From Gibbula magus (lineage: Eukaryota > Mollusca > Gastropoda > Trochida > Trochidae), in NCBI GenBank assembly GCA_936450465.1, contig OW388297.1, forward strand, positions 54,366,989 to 54,430,988: a stretch of 64,000 nt of DNA, written 5' to 3'. Shown one piece after another: positions 47,601-59,600 of this stretch (positions are counted from its first letter, which is position 1; the number at the start of each line of letters is the position of its first letter). The translations under genes and the position numbers were made by a program. A model generated the notes under the pieces. It was not told the DNA's origin and ran no database searches. It worked only from the letters and a program-made list of their open reading frames with translations.

Positions 47601-50600
47601 TAAGTAATAAAATTGATTTATCTTCACCTAAATCTAAAGTGGTTTTGTGCATCAGGACCCATTCCATTAAGGCAAGGTGGTTCATTGCTCCCTTTCTCTT
47701 TAGGGTTAGAATTGTTCAAGGGTATAAAACACCCAACCATTTATGACTAAGACCGTCGTTCACTAGGGTTTGAAACATCTATCTCCTTAGGGTTAAGAAG
47801 GACTTGTGATTGTTCAAGGCTTTGAAACACCCAACACCCGAGTGCTAAGATATTTCACGGCTTCAAGACACCCAGCTGTTCAAGTCTTAAATTGTTCAAG
47901 GACTAAAGTTCTTTATGGTTAAGGTGATCTAAGACTTGTGAGTTTAAAATATTGAGCAATTTGTTCAAGAGGAGAGAGAGAGAGAGAGCAAACAGCTTGG
48001 TATCCAAACACTTCTAACATCCCCAACCATTATCATGGATCTTGGATCATGGATTAAGGATCATGGATCTTGGATCATGGATTAAGGATCATGGATCATT
48101 GATCATGGATCATTCAAGTCCAGCCATGCACACTAGGATGAACTTCCATTTGGCTGAGCTTTCCTTATTATATTCTTACATTGAGAAGTGATTGGAAAAG
48201 TCTGGAATCTTTTAATCATCTTCCAGCCGTACTCGCAGGTTTCACCGCAATGCATAGCCACATGGCGTTGCGGGCTTTCTCCCTGCCATAATACTAGCAG
48301 CCGCGATGTAAGTGAAATACTCTTGAAAGCGGCGTAAAACCCCAACTCACCTCACCTCACCTTTTAATCATCTCATACAATCAGTAGCAGATCAAGGGGG
48401 GTTCCCTTCCCCCTTTCAAGAAATTTTGATGATCCCCTATGTTACGTACCATTAACAACACCTTGTCGTGGACCAAAACACACCAGTCTTTCTTCAAGGG
48501 CAACTAATTTCTACTACGATTTTGGCCAATTGATGTGGTATATCTTCATATTGAGATAAGATCACTTGGTTGTCGAGCTTGGCCACAGTTGCTGAACAGT
48601 TTAAGATAGGACCAAGGTTACCAGAGCTTTGGAAATCTGTTAGTCTCAGAGTTTTCTGTTAGAGTAGGATGTGACATGGGAATCATATAGTGTATATATA
48701 TAGTAGAACTTTAGCACCAGAACACAAAGGGATCTGCTCATATAACTCAAGTAAAACAGCCAGGTGGAATGGTTTTACTTAAATCAAGTAAAACAGCAAT
48801 GTCGAATGGTTTTACTTAAATCAAGTAAAACAGCCATGTGGATTGGTTTTACTTAAATCAAGTAAAACAGCAATGTCGAATGGTTTTACTTAAATCAAGT
48901 AAAACAGGCATGTGGATTGGTTTTACTTAAATCAAGTAAAACAGCCAGACAGAATGGATTTACTTATATCAAGTAAAACAGCCATGTAGAATGGTTTTAC
49001 TTAATTCAAGTAAAACAGCAAGACAGAATGTTTTTTCTTAAATCAAGTAATACAGCCATGTAGAATGGTTTTACTTAATTCAAGTAAAACAGCCAGACAG
49101 AATGTTTTTTTCTTAAAACAAGTAAAACAGTCAGAACATTGGTTTTAATAAAGTTTAGGCTGAAGGCAATATGGGTCACGTAATATTTTGGGATAGCCAT
49201 GCAGTGGGTGATCCAGGAAATATTATGAGGTCATTAATCTCATATTATTTATGAATAAATGAACAGTTTATAGCTCTTGCGTATCAAACACTTGAACTTA
49301 ATTCAATAAAATAATATACTTCTTAAAGTCTTATAGCACCACACAGTGCGATATTATATATTTCAGTTTTCATGCAACAATCACTTGTACTGTAGTTATA
49401 TATCTAATACAATTCTAAACAGCTTAGTGCACAACACAGTACAATAAAATGGACTTCAATGTTCTTGCATTATATACCTATCACTTGTACTGAAGTTATT
49501 TATCTAATACAATTCTAAACAGCTTATTGCACAACACAGTACAATAAAATGGACTTCAATGTTCATGAATTTAGACAACAAGCACTTAATTGTACTGAAG
49601 TTATTTATCTAATATAATTCTAAATATCTTATAGCACAACACAGTACAGTAAAATGTACTTCAATGTTCTTGCATTATGTACCAATCACTTGTACTGAAG
49701 TTATTTATCTTGTATATAATTCTAAATATATCTTCTAGCACAACACAGTACAGTAAAATGTACTTATTGTTCTTGCATTATATACCAATCACTTGTACTG
49801 AAGTTATTTATCTAATATAATTCTAAATATCTTATAGCACAACACAGTCCAGTAAAATGGACTTCAATATGTTCTTGCATTTAGACAACAATCACTTGCA
49901 CTGAAGTCAATGATTTTATACAATTCTTAACGGCTTCAGTATAACACAGTACAATGAAATGGAATTTCTATGTTCATCCAGTACATAAAGTCACTTGTAC
50001 TGAAGTCAATGTATAATACAATTCTAAATGGCTTCAGGACAACAAAGTACAAAAAATGGTACTTCAATGTTCTTGCATTTAAAAACCAGGCACTTTCGAT
50101 CACTATATTTCAAATAAGTCAACTCAATTTACAAAGGGGGCGGGATAGCGCAGTGGTTAGCGTGTTCAGCTTTGGACCACAGCAACTTTGTCTGCAGTAG
50201 AGAACTGTTCTACACGCAGTAAGGTTTGTGTGCATTGTTACACTAAAATTCAGTGTAGTACCACCCATGGTTCGCTAGTTCCAGACGATGCTCCCAGGCT
50301 TCACAGGGATGCATAGCCACATGGCGTTGCGGGCTTGTCATCTTATGACGTCATTCTAATGTTACATGTCCTCCAAAATAACGTAGATGGCGTGACAGCA
50401 CAGTGGTTAGCATGTCGTCTTTGGATCAAGGGGTCTTGGTTCGAATCCCGCCAGGGACACAGCAACTTTGTCTGTTGTAAAGAACTGTTCTACATGTAGT
50501 AAGGTTTGGGTGCAATGCTACCCTGAATTTCAATGCAGTACCACCCATGGTTCGCCAGTTCCAGCCAAAGCTCGCAGGTTTCACTGCAATGCATAGCCCC

Positions 50601-53600
50601 ATTGCGTTGGGGGCTTTCTCCCTGCAATAATACAAGTAGCTGTGATATTAGCGAAATAGTCTTGAAAGTGGTGTTAAACCCCAACTCGCCTCACGTGAAA
50701 ATGAAACGAAAGGTCTTAAATTTATATACACTAACAGTAACTCCATTAATTCATGTTTTATTCAAATCAACAAAATATCTGTTATGCATTTGTTAAATTG
50801 AGCTTTTCATGTTTTCTAATGATAATAAGCTCCATTATTATAAAATTAATTCATTTATTTTTTTGGCTTCAATGATAATATTTTTACAGATTTTTTAAAC
50901 AGCTTTCACTGATGAAGCAACAATTGCAATTTGTACATAACATCAATTCTTTTACAGGTAATGCTTATATATATATAATGCTTGCGGTTGAAAATGAAAG
51001 ACCATTGCAGCATGTTTTTTATCCAGTGTGTGACCATATAAATCTGATTTTCATTAAGAACAGAAAATTTTAGATTTCATAATAAGCCAGGTTTTACTAA
51101 AAGACAATCATTAATTCAATATTATGTCATTTGAGTTTAAGATTACATGAATGTTTATGACATTTATTGTGTTTAAAAAAATGAAACCCTTTATGTAGAA
51201 AGCGGCATAGCGCAGTGGTTAACGTGTTCTCATTAAGAGGTCCAGTGTTTGAATCCCGCTCGGGGCTCGGCAACTTTGCCTGCAGTAGAGAACTGTTCTA
51301 CACGCAGTAAGGTTTTGGTGCAATGACGTAGCGGGCTTTCTCCCTGCAATAATACACAGTCGTGATATAAGTGAATTCTCTTGAAAGTGTTGTTAAACCT
51401 CAAACACCTAACCCCCACCTTTTATTTAAATTTACCACCTCCCATTCAAATGCTGTATGTTATGTTTTTTCTTCGAAATGTTTATGACCCGAACAATTTA
51501 TCACATCCAGGCATGTTGTTATGTCACAACCCAAGTGATTCATGGGCTTGTCACAACCCCTTTAAACTTACTTGATCAACAAACCACTTATTCAAATGTT
51601 TTTTTATTAGAATTTTTAGGTAAAAATGTGAGTAATAATGTGAAAAATTTCTTTAGGTTTTTAAGACCTTACTTAATTATGTTTATGTTTTGTGTCATTA
51701 TAAATGATTATGTAATTCTCCTGTAAAGGTGTTAAGATTACATGACAAATGATAAGAATATGTGCATTGTATTTTAAAACAATAAGGTCAACAAACAATC
51801 AAGCTTTTATCAATTTTAGAAATACATTAAATCACTTTTTGTCTATCAAGACATATGTCTAAGTACATACAAATTGAAGATAATGTTGAGTCAGCAAAAC
51901 TTTTATGTGAAATCATTGATGGATTTTACTTCCCGTTCTATTCATCATGTTTTTATTTCAGGATGCAGTTGAGCACATTTGTGCACTGATATCTGCTAAC
52001 ATCGAAATGCAGTCAGATACTAATATTTCACACAAAGCCAATCTAATTGAATGTAATATCGTCATCTCTGTACTCTCTACATCTTAGGAAAGTTCCATGG
52101 ACATGTGTCAAACAAATGTGAACGATAAGATTATTTATGAGCGACATGGGGAAATGTAGCTAGTGAGAACGTACGTCTGACAACATCTGTGAACGTCTGT
52201 GAACGTCTGTGAACATCTGTGAACATGTGTACAATGTCACAACACAGAAGCGAAGCCTCACAGCAAATGGCTGCGAAATTGTCCAAGCAGTGTTAAACAA
52301 TAACTCACTCACTCACTCACTGAAAGGGGAAACAAACTACCGTGGACCATGAGGTCGGCTGGGGGGTCATTTCTTTTGATGCATTGAGTATAGTAAGATA
52401 ACATTATCAACATTTTAATTAGATTGGCACTATAGGCTTTCATTCACATCAATTTTGTCTTTTCCATCTCATCAATCATGTACACAACTCATCAACAATG
52501 TACATTTTAATTTACAACTAATTTCTATACCCTCTAACCCTCCACTAGCATTTACCTTCAACAAAGGGAGATAACTTAAGTTTAAAAAATCAAGATGTTC
52601 GCAACATGCTGTTATTTAAATTCAAGTTCATTTTTTGGGGGTTTTCAATTTTGGATCATATAGTAATGATTTATTTTCCATATTACAGGATCATTTGTCT
52701 TTCTATATTTTATTTTAACAGATGTGGAAATATTTTCCAACAAAAATTATGAACGTCAATGTGTATCATAAAATTTTGATTGTCATTAATTTGTAATTTG
52801 TATATTTTGTCTTAATGATTGAAACTAAATCCTTTTGTTTGTTATGCTTTCAAACTTTAAATATCTCTATTCTGGAAAAAAAATAATCACAACAACGTCA
52901 TATGTTAGAAACATCATTATCAATTCTCCAGTGTAATGACAAAATTTCAATGATCCATCATTATGAAATCTCCCTTTCCTTCCCTTCCCTTCCCTTCCCT
53001 TCCCTTCCCTTCCCTTCCCTTCCCTTCCCTTCCCTTCCCTTCCCTTCCCTTCCCTTCCCTTCCCTTCGAGCTTTCCTTCCCTTCCCTTCGAGCTTCCCTG
53101 CCCTTCCCTTTGAGCTTCCCTTCCCCTCCCTTCAAGCTTCCCCTCCCTTCGAGCTTCCCTTCCCTCCCCTTCCCTCCCCTCCTACACAAACCCCTACCCT
53201 CTACAATCCACCAGCTCACCCTACCATCTTGTTACAGCACACACAGGACGAATCTATCCCTCTGACTCAGGAGGATGAGGAGGCCATCGTGTGGATCCCC
53301 GAGGTCTATCCGAGCGACTCGGCGATCCAGGACCCCAACAATGAGGAGGACCCGCAGGAGGGGCGGAGCTTGACGGACCCGCACCTGTCTGACCTGCAGG
53401 TCATGGGTCGACAGGAATGTGTGGAGCACCTCTCCACCCTGCATGACGAGGTCGAGAAGATGTTCGAGATGCCCAAGAAATTCGACATTGTCGCTCTGTC
53501 CTCCAACACGGTGGTCCATGATAGGAACAGACGACCCAGCGAAGTCCCTGAAGTCGATGGCCGCCACTTTGATGAATATGATTATGCTAGTGGGTTTTGT

Positions 53601-56600
53601 ATTTGATGTTGATAGTAATGTTGTGTATGATATTTGATACCAGAAGATCTTCAATTCTGTTGTTGATGCTTACTGTTTGTATAGTAAGGGAGAATGGATG
53701 TAAATTGACATTACTCAATCGGTAAATTATGAGAAGAGATTATGTTATCATGCATTGAGTCATGATGTAGACATTACATGAAATTTTACAGGAAAAATAA
53801 AAATATAACCAGTATCTGCCCCAATGTAGCAGCATTCAATTGTGTCACAAATCAGTCTAGCTTCCCTTCAGTGTCATTGAAAGCAAAACTTTTTCCAAGA
53901 TTCATTTCTTCTCACAATGAGACTCAACACAGAGTGTCAACCCTAGATTTCTCCTATAAAAATGTTTCGTATATCCACAGTCCACCGGCGAGTGTCGTTC
54001 CCCCACATCCACCAGCCTCTCCGCTCCCTGTCCAACAAGTCACTGAAGACTCTAACTCCTGCCAAGGTGAAGAAAAAGAAAAAGAAGAAGAAGAAGAAGC
54101 CCAAGATCAGAAGTTTTCCGTCGAAGGGGGCGTTAAAGTCTCCGCCCATTCCCGAGGAGGCAGAGGACGATGATGATGAGGAGGATGAGGTATGGTGATT
54201 GATAACTTCTCAAATCATGTCTTTCAGTGTTTCTCAATTAGTTTAGGTGCTATAGATCTGTGTATTTGCCCATGCAGTCACAGGTCTGAGGTCCTTAGTG
54301 TTTTACACCAAGTTACAAGTCTAAGATTTGGCCCAGTCACAGGTCTGAGATCTGTTGTGTATTACACCAAGTTACAAGTCTAAGATTTGGCCCAGTCACA
54401 GGGCTGAGTTCTGTTGTGTATTACACCTCATCTGAGATCTGATGTATTGTGTGTGTATTGACCCAGTCATCTCTTGTGTATTAGTAGAAGGTAAAGCTCT
54501 TTACTCAGTTCTACGATTGGCATGGGACAGCGCAGTGGTTAGTGAATTCGGCTTCCGATCAAGATGTCTGGGGTTTGAATCCCGCCAGGGGCACAGCAAC
54601 TTTGTCTGCAGTAGAGAACTGTTCTACATGCAGTAAGGTTTGGGTGCAATGCTACACTGAATTTCAGCGTAGTACCACGCATGGTTTGCTAGTTCCATCT
54701 GCAGTATTCACTGCAATGCATGGCCACATGCCGTTGCTGGCTTTCTCCCTGCCATAATAGTAGCAGACGTGATATAAGTGAAATACTCTTGAAACTTGCT
54801 TTAAACCCAAACTCACCTCATCCAGTTCTATGATTCATAGACAGCAGCTTTCACTTACTTTGAATTGTACTCTTAATTGTAGCGACATATTGGCATATCT
54901 TTGAGCGTGGATTTGTGCACACAAGAAATATGCACTATTATTATTATTATGAACTCTCTTGTGTTTGCAGACCTCTGAGGATGAAGTAGACGGCGAGGAG
55001 GAGAAGGAGAACTATGAAGAAGGACAATTTCTCGGGGATCAGAAAACGGACATCCCTTCTGTGAAGTCTTCCGTCCCCGACATTCAAGTTGGATTCTTTA
55101 TCGGAGACAGTGAAATGCCATCCCCAAGCGATGAGAAAAAACAGTTCCCAACGTCCCCAACGCCTTCTGTGGCGGCCCTCAAGTTCAAGAGTACGGCCTC
55201 ACAAGAGCCGGAGATGTCTGCGAATTTTGGGTCGTTGGATGATGAACCGCAAGTCTCGCAACACGCGGCTAATCTTTATGTCCCCGCCATGAAACATGGG
55301 TCAAGGACCAGCGGGGACTCGTCAGGGTCAAGGGTCAAGTTCATGGTCGGTAAGGGGTCAATTGGTACTGTATACAAATTTATTATGGTTTATGGGGGGA
55401 CTTGATTTGCCAGCCGGGCTATCGCCCGGGTCGCCCGCAACCCGGTTGTGAAGCGGCGACGCACTTGATTCAGGCGGGCGGATGTTCAATATCGCCCGCC
55501 AGGGTAGCCCGGTTGACCCAGTTTCAAATGAGCGGGCTATCGCGGGCGATAATGGCGGCATACGGACCAAACTCGTTTTTGTAAATTTTAAAATATTGTA
55601 AATCTTTCCATCTAAACATTTACAATACAATTATTTATAAGAGTACTGAAGGGAAAGACTAATGTAGCAAACTTTTCTAGCAGATGTAATAATATTGTTC
55701 ATTGTTGTGGAGATATCGTTGTCATTGTCGCAAACACTTTAGAAAAGTTTGATTATTAGTTGCAGGGCAACTAAGTTGGCTCTGATGGTTGCCATAACAA
55801 TAACCCGAATCAACTTGATTTGGTTCGTCTGCTCGGATCACCCGGATAGCCCGGTCATGTGACCAGGCTATAGCGGGCTATGCCCGGGATAGTGCAAATC
55901 AAGTGCCCCCTATGTGTTTGTTAACTCAAGGATGGTATATCTGCTGCAGCTACTGTTATCAATGAATAAACACTCTGTGTGATCAGCGTGATTGATTATG
56001 TTCATGGTTGATTATGGCTCACTTCAATTGTATATGAAGGACCTGTTTCATTGTTTTTGTCAAGTTTTGTATAAATGGGTGTTCTAATTGCTTGATTTAT
56101 TGTTCGTAGGTAAACAATGATGATGTGAGATGTCATTAAATGTTTTGAAGGTGGTTGATTTCTGAAGAATAAAAAAGAAAGAACCCAAATAACATTTAAT
56201 GAACTAGGCTTTTTAATCCCAAAATTATATTACACATGTTTGTAATTAATACAACTGGATGTGACCACCTAAAAACAAGATGATCTCTTTGATATAGAAC
56301 TGCGGAAATGGAAACTCACATTGCTATATTGATTAGAACAAATTGTGTTACATTTCTTTTTTTTGGGGCCATATATATATATTTATCGATTTACTAGGTA
56401 CAGTAATGAAATTAAATGAAGATTATCCATAGATGTTAGAGAAGAAATGGACATCATTGTTGACACTGACTATTTCAGGCGCAGACAGCAGTGAGAGCAG
56501 CCTCATGGAAAAGGACGAGCCAATCTGGGTACCACGGCAACCAAACGGAGATGTGGGGGAGGCACCCCCACCACATACATCGCAGTCAGTAGCAGTTGTC

Positions 56601-59600
56601 TCCCTTTGTTATAATATAAGAGCCTGTTTATAGATGACTACTTGGTTTATTATGACCTTGTGGCGTTTGGCTGATGTCATCCATTTTGTGTTTGCCCTCA
56701 GTGGATATTCTTTAATATAAGCCAAGCCAAGATGGTTGTAACGTTTGATTCCGACTCTTTAATGATACTGTAATCCGGGGTGAAACTGTACACTTCAGTT
56801 TGGTTTTATGGTACAGAACACTCGGTTTGGTACATTTTCACTTCAGATCCTTTTTCAGTCACACACAAAAAAAATCCCACATTTTAAATATGAATAAAAT
56901 GTAATAAAATTTATAACATGAAATATGGTATGTGGTACAAACCGAAAATATACTTTGATTCGGTGCAAGTAATGTATATGTGAATCGTCTCAACCCCAAC
57001 TTTAATCAGAGTATTATCAAAACGTTCCTCATAATTATTTGTGCCAAAGAGATGAAATAAAAAAATCCTATCGCCCTCATCACTTCCGAAAAAAATGTGC
57101 CTGAGAAACTTTTTTATGCAGCCTTAATGAAACTTCCCCATTCCATGAATCGTTATACTTCCTGTCACCAGATCGGACAGCCGACTCGGCAAGACTCGCA
57201 GAAAGCACCACCACCACCACGAACACTTCAAGAAGGAGCACCTGATCATGAGGAGACAGAAGGGATCCGAGGTTCATCTCGACAACATGGCCGACATGAA
57301 GCGGTCGCCCACGGAGACAGACGAGGCCAGCATGCTGCAGAAGGCAGACTTGGACAATTTGGCCAGTAAGACTATACAGGCAGGCAATCTGATTTAAGGA
57401 CACTTATTAGTTAGTTCTCAAGTGATCTGTCAAAGTGTTAACTGACATCAACTTCTTGAATGAAATTTGAAAATTCACAGGAGACCCTGACCAGATTTTC
57501 AAAACTCTCTTAGCGTCAAGATAGTCGTAAGCATGTCTTATATATTGTACTTACGATTATCTTAGCACTAAGTGCTTCGAAAACCTTTTCCCTTGAATCC
57601 GGGCCACAATATTTTGCATGTTTCGCTTACATTGTCTATTGAAGTCGATGTGTGACATAATTTTGGCAGATTGCTTATATATATATCTTATTCATTTGTA
57701 TTTTTATCAGAAATTTATGTATTATGCATGAAATCTTGATTGAGTAGCCACATGAATAATGTATGATAAATAGAAATATATATCTCATTTGCTATGCACA
57801 TTTGAGCAGAAAATGAAATATATTTAGTGCAGAGTTAATTTTGACATTTACAAAACAAGTTGATAAGAATTGGTACCAGTAATATAGTGGCATCCATTCA
57901 ATATCCAGAAGTGCGAAATTGTACTCGTTAGAACCAAGGGAAGGGAAATAACTCTCATCGTTTAATTTCCTGTTAATAGGAAAAACAAGAAATACTGTTT
58001 TCTTGCTTGACATTTAGATTATAAGGATCAAACAATTTTGTGAGGTGCCAAGAGCACAACAAAATTTCTGTTAATATGGACATTATGATTAAAGTGGCAG
58101 TAGCATGTTTTTTAGCTTGATGAAATGTATTTGAAAAATAATGTCACTAATAGTAAAACACCCTTTTCTCTTCGGAAAATCCGGTCTGGTAAAGCCATGG
58201 GAATCGTTTTTGTAATTCAAAATGATAAAACGCTTCCCATTAAAATGGCCGCCATGCAAGTATTGCTTTATATGCAACACCGTTATTACTATACGGATGA
58301 TTGGTGTGTGTAATAAGATATTTTACCCCCTAAAGTTAATATTTATAAGTGACATAAACTTTCGTTATAAAAGGGAAATTTGAACAAATAAAATTTGCAA
58401 AAAATTTGCTGCAACCCCTTTCAACTTTGAAATATACACTGTAAGTATACAGGATGCCCTGGTACTGCACTATGGTTGTTGTCCTGCCTATTCCAGGTCA
58501 CAGATTTGAGGATGTGCGCGGTATCCGTCGGCACAAGATCAACCGACATCGCAACACCATGCACTCCATCGTGCACATTGGCAAACTGGCCAAGGAGAAG
58601 GTCGCTCACAAACCTAAGAAGAAGATAGACCACACGCCACACGAGGTGAGAACTGATTTAGTCAGGGGCGGATACAGAGGGGGGGATACTGACACTACTG
58701 AATTTCAGCGCAATACCACCCATGATCTGCTAGTTCCAGGCAATGGTCAGATGTTTCACCACTATGCATAGCCACAATGGTGTTGCAGCGATGATATGAG
58801 TGAAATACTCTTGTAAGCAAAGTAAATCCCCAATCACCCCACTTTCTCTTCTTAATTAACTTCATTTCATTAATGTATGAAATTACGGAAATGGGACTTA
58901 AAATTTGACAGTCTGTGCGTAAAAAATTAGCTAGTCTTAAATTTAAAATGTACACAAAATATCAATTGACTGTCGGTATTAGATGATATTTAGTTGATTT
59001 CAACTGATTTCAATCTAACTTGCTCCCAATTTGACAACTTTCTGTGCCAGTTAGATAAACTAAAATATTGCAGTCATAAATGCTAAATTCGCTAGGTGAC
59101 TCAATTGCATTTACAGCATTCTAGATATGTTACTAGCTCTGAGTATACTGGTGATACTAACCACTGACTTGCTGCAGGTGTTCGTGGAGCTCGACCGGCT
59201 CCACGTGGGTTTGGATCCAGATGTGGAGTGGGAGTGGAGGGAGAAAGCGCGTTGGATCAAGTTTGAGGAGGATGTCGAGGAAGGTGCAGAGAGGTGGGGC
59301 AAACCCCACGTAGCCTCGCTCTCGTTCCACAGTCTACTGGAGCTTCGCCGTGGGCTCGAACACGGTATGTATAAATGGCCAGTAGTCTCGTTGTGCACAT
59401 TCTCTTCAGATTTCTATCGTAACATGTTTATCGCCGCTAATGGCTGCAATACTGCCGAAGCGGCGTTAAACAATAACTCACTCACTCGTAACATGTTTCA
59501 CTGATGTATGAGTCTGGTGATTGGGACTCGTTTTGTTTGGATAAGTGAATACACAATAATTAAACAAATGAATGAATAAGGGTAAGTATAATTTAACTCA

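Larger units (their letters stand above)
47149..53237. other. SLC4 intron rich in repeats
   Basis: Holds SINEs, the palindromic 37-bp array, the 100-bp satellite and the TTCCC tract. One acceptor-like TTTATTTCAG at 51959 opens a short frame to a stop but lacks a matching donor and is not accepted as an exon. Confidence 0.5.

Noticed and set aside
48735..49140. CRISPR array
   Set aside because: The DNA is animal, the units are head-to-tail 37-bp repeats with similar, not unique, intervening sequence, and no cas genes are present.
51961..52087. Extra SLC4 exon after TTTATTTCAG
   Set aside because: Frame ([20 protein letters not shown]) ends in a stop with no convincing donor, and base composition is not coding-like; no resemblance to AE tails.
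53232..53654. Minus-strand gene opposite the SLC4 exon
   Set aside because: Antisense shadow of a G+C-rich coding exon; the plus strand has splice sites in phase and family similarity downstream.
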